DNA of 64,000 nt from Diacronema lutheri (taxonomy: Eukaryota; Haptophyta; Pavlovophyceae; Pavlovales; Pavlovaceae), in NCBI GenBank assembly GCA_019448385.1, contig JAGTXO010000013.1, positions 682,001-746,000 on the forward strand, given 5' to 3'. Below are positions 10,101-17,406 of this stretch, piece after piece. The notes beneath the pieces are model-generated. The model saw nothing but the letters and a program-made list of their open reading frames with translations. It was not told where the DNA came from and did no database searches. Made by a program: the position numbers and the translations under genes. Positions within the stretch are counted from its first letter, which is position 1, and each line of letters starts with the position of its first letter.

Positions 10101-11859
10101 GACCCGAAGGTGCGGAGCGTCATCCACACCGTCGAGGACAGCGTCGACGCTCTCAACACGCACCGGGTGCTTGGCCACCATCTGCGCGAGCACCTCCGGG
10201 CGCGCGATGTCAGCGATGCCGTGGCTGTCAAGCAGGCGAGACGCATCAGAGATCTTGCCCTTGGCAATGAGAGCGAGCGCCCTGCGGAGAGCGCGGTCCG
10301 CGGCATCCTCACGCGCGGGCCAGCGCCGCGTGGCGTGCACCGCGCAATCACGCTCCCAGCCCGCGACCAGCTCGGCGTAGGCGCGCGTCTCCCACAGCGT
10401 AAAACGCTGCGCGAGCGCGGCGCCCATGCGGCGTGGGTCAGAGCGGGGGGTGCGGCGCAGGAGCAGCGCCGGGAGGACGAGCAGCATCTTCAGCGCGCGT
10501 TCCGTCTCCGGCTGACGCACCCCCACCGCGCCGACGCCCTCGAGTGCCTCAGCGTCACGGAGGGCGTGGAGCACCTCAACGAAGGCCGTCGCGAAGCGCT
10601 CCGCAAAGCCGGGCGGCAAGGCGGCGAGCATGGGCACCGCCGACTCGTGGAGGCCAGCGACCTGCATGACGGTGAGATGGTCGATCGCCGCGTAGCTCCC
10701 GTCAGCCGGTGCCCGGGCCGAACTGGGCACCGGCATGGGCGGGTCGGCCGAGGGAGCGGCCGGGCGCGCTCCTGCGCGCGCGCGCTGGCAGCGGCCATGC
10801 TCGTCGGAGCCGTCGGGCGCGTCGTCGTCATCGTCGCCAGGGAAGGGCCGGCGCAGCGGCTGCGGCCGCTCGGGCTGCGGTGGCGGCGGCGGCGGCGGCG
10901 GGTGCGGCGGCGGCGGGGGGCCCGGCGGCGGCGCTTGCTGCTGGGGCGGGCAGCGCGCGGAGCGCGGACCGGGGCGTCCCGACGAAGGCGGGCGGCCCGG
11001 CGGCGGTGGAGGCGCGGGCCGGGTCCCCGCACCGGCGGCCGAGCGCGTCCGCTGCGAGGGGGGGCTGGACGGACCCCCCGCCCGTGCCGCGCGGCGAGCG
11101 CTCGGCGTGGCCGGCGGATGGACGGGCGTCGGCGAGGACAAGCTGTCGGCCTCCGGCAGGAGGCGCTCCGCCTCAAGGAGCGCGCGATCCCGCGTGCCGC
11201 GCGGAATCAGCGGCTGCCCGCGGCCCGCCGCGCGCAGCCGAGCGCACGCCTCGGAGCCGTAGCGGCAGGCGAGGTGCTCGATAACGGAGGGCGCCACCGC
11301 GGGTGTCGCGTGGCCAGGTGACGGCCCAAAATCGCCCCAGCCTGTCGCGACCGGACGCGGGAGGTCGAGAGCGGCGCCGGACGACAGGGGCCGGCCGCAA
11401 AGGACGTCAAGCGCACGCTCCGCCAGTTCGCGGATCCGCATGGCCATGTACTCGTGCACGAGGGTCGCACCAGGGTGATCCCAGAGCTTGTCGGGGTGCA
11501 TGCCGCGAGCCAGGGAGAGGCCCGCCTGCCCGCTTGCAAGCGGCGTGCCTCAGAAGCGTCGGGCCCTGGGTTCGATGAGACCGGGAGGCTCTCGAGGACG
11601 AAGAGCGCAGCCGACGCGTCGCCCGCGAGAGGATGAGGCCCCGGCCCACGCGTCGAGAAGAACGCGTAGAGCTGGTGATAGGATGCCGTGAGGCCGGTGA
11701 GGAAGAAGAAGCCGCGCGATGGAGGGTCGAGTGGCGGCGACGCGCCGTCGGGAGGCATCAGGGCCAGCGGCCTCCCCGCCATGCCCGCGGGGCCGCGCTA
11801 CGATCGCGCGGGCCGGGCGTGCAGGGAGGCCGTCGCCATTCAAAATCCGATAGAATATG
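7115..11859 (-). mobile_element. full-length non-LTR retrotransposon (LINE) with RT and restriction-like endonuclease
   Basis: About 4745 bp, transcribed on the minus strand, with identical 14-bp target duplications at both ends. It has no terminal repeats and no poly-A tail; the 3' end is a short non-A sequence (ACTAACGACG on the + strand) shared with the second copy at 62939. One 1397-codon ORF occupies most of it. An open ORF and clean duplications point to a young insertion. Reverse transcriptase with a C-terminal PD-(D/E)xK-like motif places it with endonuclease-bearing LINEs of the R2/CRE/NeSL type in broad terms. The exact clade was not determined. Confidence 0.9.
7308..11501 (-). CDS. 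LINE polyprotein: reverse transcriptase plus PD-(D/E)xK-like endonuclease
   Basis: 1397 residues without interruption. The N-terminal third is Pro/Ala-rich. RT signatures: fingers KAAGASAWRYEYLTAL and PVGISCALRRAVTKAIF; catalytic block A FTLDISNAFNS (about residue 620); block B EGVQQGSVEGSYFF; block C GHDDVYAVG (about 724), where HDD replaces the usual Y-x-D-D context. Near residues 1190-1215, PTVDLVVVL followed by LCELKSISYC looks like the D and E-x-K of a restriction-like endonuclease. A helical, Ala/Arg-rich tail ends at 7308. The ATG at 11501 is the first after an in-frame stop. An overlapping open frame upstream (11782-11207) could be a short ORF1 or an N-terminal extension in another frame; this is unresolved. 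Confidence 0.85.
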   Translation of the reverse strand: MHPDKLWDHPGATLVHEYMAMRIRELAERALDVLCGRPLSSGAALDLPRPVATGWGDFGPSPGHATPAVAPSVIEHLACRYGSEACARLRAAGRGQPLIPRGTRDRALLEAERLLPEADSLSSPTPVHPPATPSARRAARAGGPSSPPSQRTRSAAGAGTRPAPPPPPGRPPSSGRPGPRSARCPPQQQAPPPGPPPPPHPPPPPPPPQPERPQPLRRPFPGDDDDDAPDGSDEHGRCQRARAGARPAAPSADPPMPVPSSARAPADGSYAAIDHLTVMQVAGLHESAVPMLAALPPGFAERFATAFVEVLHALRDAEALEGVGAVGVRQPETERALKMLLVLPALLLRRTPRSDPRRMGAALAQRFTLWETRAYAELVAGWERDCAVHATRRWPAREDAADRALRRALALIAKGKISDASRLLDSHGIADIARPEVLAQMVAKHPVRVESVDAVLDGVDDAPHLRVLPADIETAFRHLDTDKAAGASAWRYEYLTALVPTVPFPSLVAADAAAAGAYFATRFANGALPAWFNFVFSSVRLLALRKRAPSADEAEDARPVGISCALRRAVTKAIFANASLKETFAGHLAPQQLGVAVAAGATKLIIGLRELLDAELSFGIFTLDISNAFNSVSRAAVLRQLSDGSVPGEIRALARLAHATLGPQAPVFAGGGSGGAPLTQLPFRSSEGVQQGSVEGSYFFAVAIQPALVALDAELAAVGGAARAGHDDVYAVGPPALVAAALSRFEAALAGLGLHANLAKSACWIDPRSADALEGCRGAVPLGSVADPATGALHYGLNIYGVPVGSPGYVGRTLATKTDEIAGISNKLITTLGSSAKQSLWVITRRSTIFRFSYLISHSYLSDSLQAAAAFDDILARQATVALGVSVSTDAIASRRLPLPIAMHGTGLRKQVDLAPALIWSAASLALPHLLDTRAADGSVLEAGVLDRPAIAARVGHDAFADMDAHGWRSFLASGSRLGRDLASAWHAMQAELGGGQGDTEVRVLRLPPGSVAPAAPAAGRRPSLLADITGDRERCRFDMLNAEHAAMPPGSRPRGLWFGLGKESGLFLEALPRAYAAFSPAEWAEAVARYLGLPSPVCAQLAAAGARLARSGSQRPIPVDAFGDALAAAPGVAHDHVAKLRHDPALNLLASLARGYAGTYARREDADIFGSVLAGVPPAGRAALRRRRVPTVDLVVVLNGAGSAPQLVQTLCELKSISYCPTRYGQSDTRRCQAAERRAAAVGGERRRACAQLDEELFGMQPGQVGPMQARLNSFPPIRALVIGSFGEWSAGLADLLVTFSHMGADAWMARMGAPSRDVARAALERHMRLQLAACVVRGHAQLLLARAQMARGQAPPHRHAAHGVQADVDACGGVDGLCFRRGDGGGGRRGPARGG

Positions 11860-11873
11860 GCACCAACTAAAAA
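11860..11873. repeat. target site duplication, 5' side of retrotransposon
   Basis: Second copy of the 14-bp GCACCAACTAAAAA found at 7101-7114. Confidence 0.9.
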
Positions 11874-11908
11874 GAGAAGTCAGGCCTGCGGGTCGTTTCC
11901 GCGCCGAG

Positions 11909-14656
11909 ATGGCGCAGCCAAAGCCGACGCGGCTTCAAGTCGAATCGCGCATGTCGCTCCCGGGGATGGCATCGGTCTTCGTGTCAAAGCGGCCTGCTCT
12001 CCGCCGGCGCGAGCAGCGCGCCGCCGAGCTACACGCCGCGCTCGTCGCCGAGACCGACCGCGAGTTTGCGCGGCTCACCGCGCCGTTCGAGATCCGCTCG
12101 GCGCCGCGCCCGCTGCTCGTGAGCGCGCCAAGCTGCTACGTGGCGCTGCGCTCGCTCGCGCCTATCATCGCCGAGCCGCCGCCGGTGGTGCTCGCGCCCG
12201 CCACTGTGCGCGAATGGGAGGCGGAAGACGCCTACGACCGCGCGCGCGACGCGCGCACGGCCGTGTGCGAGCTGCTCCATGCGCTCGCCGGCGCGGCGGC
12301 CGACCAGGCGGAGGCGCGCGCCGAGCGGCTGCGCCGGCGCGCGGCACGCGAAGCGCGCGCGCACCTGCGCACGCTTGGCGCCGACGCCCACCTCGGCAAG
12401 GCCCTCCTCGACGCGCGTCTGTACGACGAATCGGCGCGCCACTACCTGCGAGCGCTCAAACGGAGGCCAGCGGCGGGCGGCACGGGCTCCGGCGGGCTCG
12501 ACGCGGGCTTCGAGGCGGCAATTGCGCATATTCGACTGGGCGAGCGGTTTGGCGCGCTACACTCGCTGCCGTCACCGCGCCCGCTTGGTGTGCGACCGCT
12601 GCGCGGCGCGGCGCCGGGCGCGGCCGACACGGGCGGCGCGCGCGAGCCCGGGTCGGCGGCGCGCGCCGTCGCGGCGAAGGCGCCCGGCGACGCGAGCGAG
12701 CGCGTGCCGCCCGCTGCGCACGCGCGCGGCGCGGAGGCCACCCACGCAATCGACCGTTGCGACGTTGCGCTGCTCGCCGAGGTGACGCCGCGCCGGACTG
12801 TTTCGGCGCTCGCAGCCGAACGCGCGGAGGTGCGACGGGCGGTGTCCCAGACACACGCTGCGCTGCTGCGCACCGTTTACGAGCTGCTCTGCCGGCGCAG
12901 TCGCGAGCGGCTCGTGCGCGAAGCGGAGAATGCGGCAGCACCAAGCTCGGACGAGTTCCCGCGCGCCGCGCTCGCGGCCAGACGGCCGGGTGCGGAGCGA
13001 CGCACACGCGCACACGGCGAGGGCGAGGCGAGGGCGCATGGTGGCGCGGCGGCGCGCGGCCGTGTGCGCGCCGCGTGGGTAAGCGTGACGAAAGAGGGCG
13101 AGGAAGCGCTGCGCCAGCCCTCCCCGGCCAAGCTGCGCGCGACGAGCGAGGCCAAGGCCGTGCGGCCGGCGACGGCGCCTCCCGCACCGCACGATTGGCA
13201 GCGCGTGTCACCGTGCGCACGCCCGCTCGAGGTTGCGGGCGCGGTGCGCGCGAGCGCGGTACGCGAGCGCGTGCGCGCGGCGCTCGCGCGCGCATACGCG
13301 CCCGAGCGGCTGCTTGACGTCTCTCGCGGCGTCTTCTGCGACTTTGCGCGAGAGGCGGGCCTCGCGATGCGCGCGCGGCGCGGCGCGGATGTTCCGCTCG
13401 ATGCGCGCGACGGCGCGGACGAGGGCGCTGGCGGCGTGCAGACCGAGCGCGAGGCCGCTATGGCCGCCGCGGATGCTGCCTTGGAGGCGGCCGCGCAGAT
13501 GCTGCAGCCGAGCTCCGACGCGCAGCCGACGCCCTCCGAGCCGCGCTCGCCGATGTGCGCCCGCGCGGCTGCGCCAAGCGCGCCTGCCAACGACACGGGC
13601 AGCTGGGCGCCCAAGACGGTCACCTTTGGCCATTTCGTCCTCGCGCTCGGCGTCTTCTCCTTCCGACGCTTCCCGCACGTGCGCGCGCGCGCGCGGCGCC
13701 ATGCGCGAGGGATTCGCGCGCGCGCGCGCGCGCCAGCTGCGCTCCGCCCGCGCCGTGCTCCGCCGACACCCTGCCGCCTGGCGCCGCGCGCGCGCGCTTT
13801 GGCGCAGGTGCCCCCGATGCTCCTCTCCGAGCGGCTCGACGAAACTCTGCGCGAGTGCGTCGAGCCGTGGGCGCGCGCGCAGCCCGCCGCGCTTTGTGCC
13901 GCCGACTTCGCGTCGCCCTCGCCGCTCGGCCGAGCGCTGCGCGCGCACGCTCCGGTCCTCGCGCGCCTCTTTCGCGCGTACGCCGAGGCGACGGGCGCGC
14001 GGCTGCGCGCCGACGAGGGCGCGCGGCGCGCGCCCGCGCCAACGCCCGTGCCCGCGCCCGCTCAACCTGAGCCGTTGCATCTGGAGCTGCCCGAGTGGCT
14101 TGGCTTTTGGGCAGACCTCGGGCTGCTCGCAGTGCCGGGCGAACGCGGGCGCGAGGGCGAAGCGGGCAGCACGCAGGACGGACACGCCGACGAGCGCGCG
14201 GGCGCGGCTGGTGCGAACGGTGCGGCACACGGTTACAGCGGCGCGCGGCTCCACGCGTGCCTCGTCGCCGCCATGCTTGACGCACGCGACGGCGACGACG
14301 TGGTGGCAGCGGTTGTCACGCACGAAAAGCAGCAGCGCGCGCAGCCGCATGCGCCAGGGCTGCGCGCCGCGAGCTTCGCGCCCGCGATCGCGCGCGTGCT
14401 CGAGAGCGATGCGCGCGGCGAGGACGGCTCCGTGCAGCCGCGTGCGCCGCCGCCGGGCTCGCACGCCGCCGCGTCGCTCAGCGCGCGCGTCGACGCGCTG
14501 CTGCGCGGACAGCTCGTGCGCGCGTGGAGCTCGTCCGCGATGATTGAGCTGGGCGTTGCGCACGCGCCGAGCAGCGCTGCCTTCCTCGAGACGAGGCAGC
14601 TCGTGCTCCGCCTCGCCGCCGCGCCAGAGCGCGTGGCAGGTTTGGCCAGAGACTGA
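11909..14656 (+). CDS. unknown protein, probably two exons
   Basis: The frame is open throughout, but 13679-13807 looks like a 129-bp intron (GTGCGC donor, GGCGCAG acceptor, sense change to Arg/Ala-only composition). Removing it joins FRRFPH to VPPMLLSERLDETL and gives 872 residues; keeping it gives 915. The ATG at 11909 lies just 26 bp after the palindrome arm. Near residues 150-180 is a short helix-turn-helix-like stretch, LGKALLDARLYDESARHYLRAL, reminiscent of one TPR unit but not enough to call a repeat protein. The C-terminal part (ELPEWLGFWADLGLLA, ARLHACLVAAMLD) is helical. No catalytic motif was recognised. Function unknown. Confidence 0.65.
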   Translation: MAQPKPTRLQVESRMSLPGMASVFVSKRPALRRREQRAAELHAALVAETDREFARLTAPFEIRSAPRPLLVSAPSCYVALRSLAPIIAEPPPVVLAPATVREWEAEDAYDRARDARTAVCELLHALAGAAADQAEARAERLRRRAAREARAHLRTLGADAHLGKALLDARLYDESARHYLRALKRRPAAGGTGSGGLDAGFEAAIAHIRLGERFGALHSLPSPRPLGVRPLRGAAPGAADTGGAREPGSAARAVAAKAPGDASERVPPAAHARGAEATHAIDRCDVALLAEVTPRRTVSALAAERAEVRRAVSQTHAALLRTVYELLCRRSRERLVREAENAAAPSSDEFPRAALAARRPGAERRTRAHGEGEARAHGGAAARGRVRAAWVSVTKEGEEALRQPSPAKLRATSEAKAVRPATAPPAPHDWQRVSPCARPLEVAGAVRASAVRERVRAALARAYAPERLLDVSRGVFCDFAREAGLAMRARRGADVPLDARDGADEGAGGVQTEREAAMAAADAALEAAAQMLQPSSDAQPTPSEPRSPMCARAAAPSAPANDTGSWAPKTVTFGHFVLALGVFSFRRFPHVRARARRHARGIRARARAPAALRPRRAPPTPCRLAPRARALAQVPPMLLSERLDETLRECVEPWARAQPAALCAADFASPSPLGRALRAHAPVLARLFRAYAEATGARLRADEGARRAPAPTPVPAPAQPEPLHLELPEWLGFWADLGLLAVPGERGREGEAGSTQDGHADERAGAAGANGAAHGYSGARLHACLVAAMLDARDGDDVVAAVVTHEKQQRAQPHAPGLRAASFAPAIARVLESDARGEDGSVQPRAPPPGSHAAASLSARVDALLRGQLVRAWSSSAMIELGVAHAPSSAAFLETRQLVLRLAAAPERVAGLARD

Positions 14657-14752
14657 GACTTGCGTTGCTCATGGTCATTCGGGCCCGTGTCAGGTCACTT
14701 TTCGTGGACCTCACTTTTCATCAACAGTCAGATCACCTGTTGCCGCCAGACT

Positions 14753-17377
14753 TCAGAGCACGCGGAAGCCGTTCTCGAATTCGTTCCAGCCGTGCCTCTC
14801 GAAGAGCGCGTCGCGCTGGCGTGGTGCTGCGCCGCGCATGCCGCTGCCCATCTGCAGCCTCTCGCCGCCACGCCCGCCCGAATGCATCGCGCTTGCACGT
14901 GCGGCCTCGCGCGCGGCCTCGCCATCCTTCCAGCGCTCGTCGATCGTGTAGCGCGCGACCTTCTCGATGGCATGCAGCTCGCGCTCGAGCGGTGCGAGCG
15001 CGCGCTCGCTCCATCCGTCCCGCTGCAGGTCGACGAGCAGCTGCGCCGCGGCCTCGACGCCGACGAATCGCTTGCACGCGAGCATGAGCGAGCGAGCGCA
15101 CGGCTCGTCGAGCTGCACGCCCTCGGCGCGCATTCGCCCATAGAGCCCCCACGCTCGAACGGCGCCGGCGCGCGTGCGCGCGAGGCCGTGCACGAGGATG
15201 GCATATGTGACGACGTCCGGACTGATGGGCGGCGCGCACTCGCCCGCGCCGCGCCGCATCTCGTCGAGCGCGTCGAGCGCCATCTGCGCGCCGAGCGGCA
15301 CGCGCGGCTGTGAGCCAGCCGCAGCGGTGCGCCCGCCGGCCGCGCCCGCGGCCAAGCGCTCGGCCGTGGGCGACGGCGCATCACCACCGCGCTGGCCTGC
15401 ACCGCCCGCGCCGCCCACACCGCCTGCGCCGCGCTCGTCAGCGAGCAAGCATGCGCGCAGGAACTCGCGCCACGCCGTCCCGTCAACGGTCAGGCCTGAG
15501 GCGAGCAGCCGCGTCCATGCGTCCTGCACGGCCGGCAAGTCGCCCGCGCCGCCGTGCGCGGCGAGCAGCACCGTGTAAGTGTGCACGGTGAATGGCACGC
15601 CCGCCTCTTCCATCCGCGCCGCGATCGCCGCCGCGCCGCGCCCGTCGCCACGCCGCGCGAGCGCGCCGAGCAGCGCGTTGTACGTGCGCGCGTTGGGCGA
15701 GATGGCTGCGGCCTCCATCTCGCGCACGAGCGCGAGGACGCGCTCGAGCGCGTCCGGCCGCATGTGCGCCGAGCGGCAGAGCCCAGCGATGAGCGCGTTG
15801 TACGTCTGCGCGTCGGGAGCGAGCTCACCGCCTTGCGCGCGCATCGCATTGAGCAGCTTCGTCGCGCGCCCATCGTCGCCCGCGCGCGCGCACGCAGCTA
15901 TCAAGCAGTTATACGAGACGGCTGTCGCGCGCACGCCGCGCGCCGCCATGTGTTCGAAGAGGAGCAGCGCGTCCGCCAGCCGGCGCGCGCGCGTGAGCGC
16001 AACGAGGATGGACGTGTACGCGTGCGCACCGGCGCGCACGCGCGTGCCGCCGCGTGCGTCAGCGCCGGCGCCCGACGCGATATAGCCGTCAGCGCCGCCG
16101 CCGTCGAGAAGAGCAAGCGCCGTGTCGATCTCGCCCGCGCGCGCGTACGCGGCGATGAGCGTGTTGAGGCTCACCTGATTGAAAGGCGCGCCCGCGGCGG
16201 CGGCGGCGGCGGCGGCCGTGGCCCGTGATGCAGCGGCCGCGCCTGCGGCCCCGGCCGGCGGCGCGCGCGCCGGATGAAGTGCGCCGTCGGCCGCGTCGGC
16301 CGCGTGGGGCTGCGGCCGCGATGCGCGCGTCGGCATGCTCGTCTTCACCGGTGGCGCGCCGTTGGCCGGCTGGGTAGGCAGCGCGATGGGGGCGGGCGCG
16401 GCTAGTGAGGCCGAGGCGGTCCGCACGACGGGCAAGCTGCCGCCCATCCTCTCCGCCAGAGCACGCGCGTCGTCGACCTGGCCGGCGATGGCCAAGGCCT
16501 TGAGCACCGCGTTGAAGGAGCGGGCGTTGGGCGCGGGCAGTCGTGGCTGCCGCGCGCCTACCGCCGCGCCGCAGGAAGCGAGCGCCGCGTCGGACGGCGC
16601 TTCCTCCATGCTGCGGAGCAATGCGCGCGCCTCGTCCGGCGCGCGCGAGCGTGCGTACGCGTCGAGCGCGGCGTTGCACGTGACGAGGTCGGGCGGCACG
16701 CCGGCGGCGCGCATTGCGCGTAAGGTGGTGCTCACGCCACGCGCGTCGCCGTTCCGGCCGAACCCCTTGATCAGAATGCAGTAAGTCTTGGCGTCGACGG
16801 TCGCGTTAGCGGCGAGCAGCGCGCGCACGATCGCCTGCGCCTCGCGCATGTGGCCAGGCGTGGAGGCGCACGCATCAAGGAGGGCGTGCGTATGCCCGAG
16901 CTCGAGCGCCGTGGCCAACCCGCCGCCGCCCGCGCCCTCGCGCGCCGCGCGCAGCAGCGTCGCGAGGAGGAGCGATGCGGCGATCTGCACGCGGCCCGCG
17001 CGCAGCAGCCCGTTCACCGCAACCGTCACGAGCGCGGCGTGCGTGACGGAGCTCATACACGCGCCGTAGAGCTGTTCACATTGCTCGTACAGCGCGAGCC
17101 CGAGACGCCACTCGCCGCGCCGCATTGATTCTTCCAGCTCGTCACGATACTCGAGCGGCGAGCCGAGCGGCGTGCGTGGCGGCAGCGCCGCCGCGCGCGC
17201 GCTTGCGCTGCGCGCGTGCTGCGGCGGCAAAGCAATCGACACAGGCACGCGCGAATGGCTGTGCAGAACGCGCGGCGGCACCGAGGCCGACGCGAGCGCA
17301 CCGATTAGAGCGACGAGCGCCCCAATCGTGCGCGTCGACGAGACGCCCATCTTCGATTCTGAACTGTGAGCGCGCAC
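14753..17377 (-). CDS. pentatricopeptide repeat (PPR) protein
   Basis: Single exon, 874 residues. The N-terminus (about 50 residues) has a hydrophobic segment (ALVALIGALASA) followed by Arg/Ser-rich sequence, compatible with plastid or mitochondrial import. About a dozen PPR units follow, with typical hairpins such as TYCILIKGFGRNGDARGVSTTL, SYNCLIAACARAGDDGRATKLL, TYNALLGALARRGDGRGAAAIA and TYTVLLAAHGGAGDLPAVQDAW, and 35-residue spacing interrupted by Ala-rich inserts. PPR proteins bind organellar RNA for processing, stability or translation. There is no DYW, SMR or other catalytic tail, so it is a P-class binder. It is head-to-head with the UBZ-like gene, 29 bp between starts; a second ATG at 17350 is possible. 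Confidence 0.88.
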   Translation of the reverse strand: MRAHSSESKMGVSSTRTIGALVALIGALASASVPPRVLHSHSRVPVSIALPPQHARSASARAAALPPRTPLGSPLEYRDELEESMRRGEWRLGLALYEQCEQLYGACMSSVTHAALVTVAVNGLLRAGRVQIAASLLLATLLRAAREGAGGGGLATALELGHTHALLDACASTPGHMREAQAIVRALLAANATVDAKTYCILIKGFGRNGDARGVSTTLRAMRAAGVPPDLVTCNAALDAYARSRAPDEARALLRSMEEAPSDAALASCGAAVGARQPRLPAPNARSFNAVLKALAIAGQVDDARALAERMGGSLPVVRTASASLAAPAPIALPTQPANGAPPVKTSMPTRASRPQPHAADAADGALHPARAPPAGAAGAAAASRATAAAAAAAAGAPFNQVSLNTLIAAYARAGEIDTALALLDGGGADGYIASGAGADARGGTRVRAGAHAYTSILVALTRARRLADALLLFEHMAARGVRATAVSYNCLIAACARAGDDGRATKLLNAMRAQGGELAPDAQTYNALIAGLCRSAHMRPDALERVLALVREMEAAAISPNARTYNALLGALARRGDGRGAAAIAARMEEAGVPFTVHTYTVLLAAHGGAGDLPAVQDAWTRLLASGLTVDGTAWREFLRACLLADERGAGGVGGAGGAGQRGGDAPSPTAERLAAGAAGGRTAAAGSQPRVPLGAQMALDALDEMRRGAGECAPPISPDVVTYAILVHGLARTRAGAVRAWGLYGRMRAEGVQLDEPCARSLMLACKRFVGVEAAAQLLVDLQRDGWSERALAPLERELHAIEKVARYTIDERWKDGEAAREAARASAMHSGGRGGERLQMGSGMRGAAPRQRDALFERHGWNEFENGFRVL

Positions 17378-17406
17378 CGCTTTTCAATCGCGTTTTTGGC
17401 GCCAGG
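17378..17406. promoter_or_regulatory. 29-bp gap between divergent starts
   Basis: Only 29 bp separate the PPR start (17377, minus) and the next plus-strand start (17407). Promoter elements probably overlap coding sequence. Inferred from spacing only; the alternative PPR start at 17350 would widen the gap to 56 bp. Confidence 0.3.

Larger units (their letters stand above)
7041..11883. mobile_element. 84-bp palindromic (MITE-like) element split by the retrotransposon
   Basis: Perfect 23-bp inverted arms lie at 7041-7063 and 11861-11883. Removing the retrotransposon (7115-11859) and one 14-bp duplication restores a compact 84-bp element (7041-7114 joined to 11874-11883) able to fold as a hairpin. 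Its inner part contains further short inverted motifs around GTACC/GGTAC. It carries no coding capacity. No target duplication of the palindrome itself is obvious in its immediate flanks, so a host hairpin rather than a MITE remains possible. Confidence 0.6.

Noticed and set aside
9120-11321. 733-codon + strand frame inside the LINE
   Set aside because: Antisense to the RT ORF, with Arg/Gly-biased composition and no motifs.
7308-11501. Possibility that the RT gene is an LTR-type or Penelope-like element
   Set aside because: There are no flanking direct long repeats, no protease, integrase or GIY-YIG motif, and the target duplications directly flank the unit, which fits a LINE.
11207-11782. 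Second ORF at the 5' end of the LINE (possible ORF1)
   Set aside because: It overlaps the main ORF in another frame, lacks any ORF1-type motif (no zinc knuckle, no coiled coil), and could equally be leader sequence; not listed as a separate gene.
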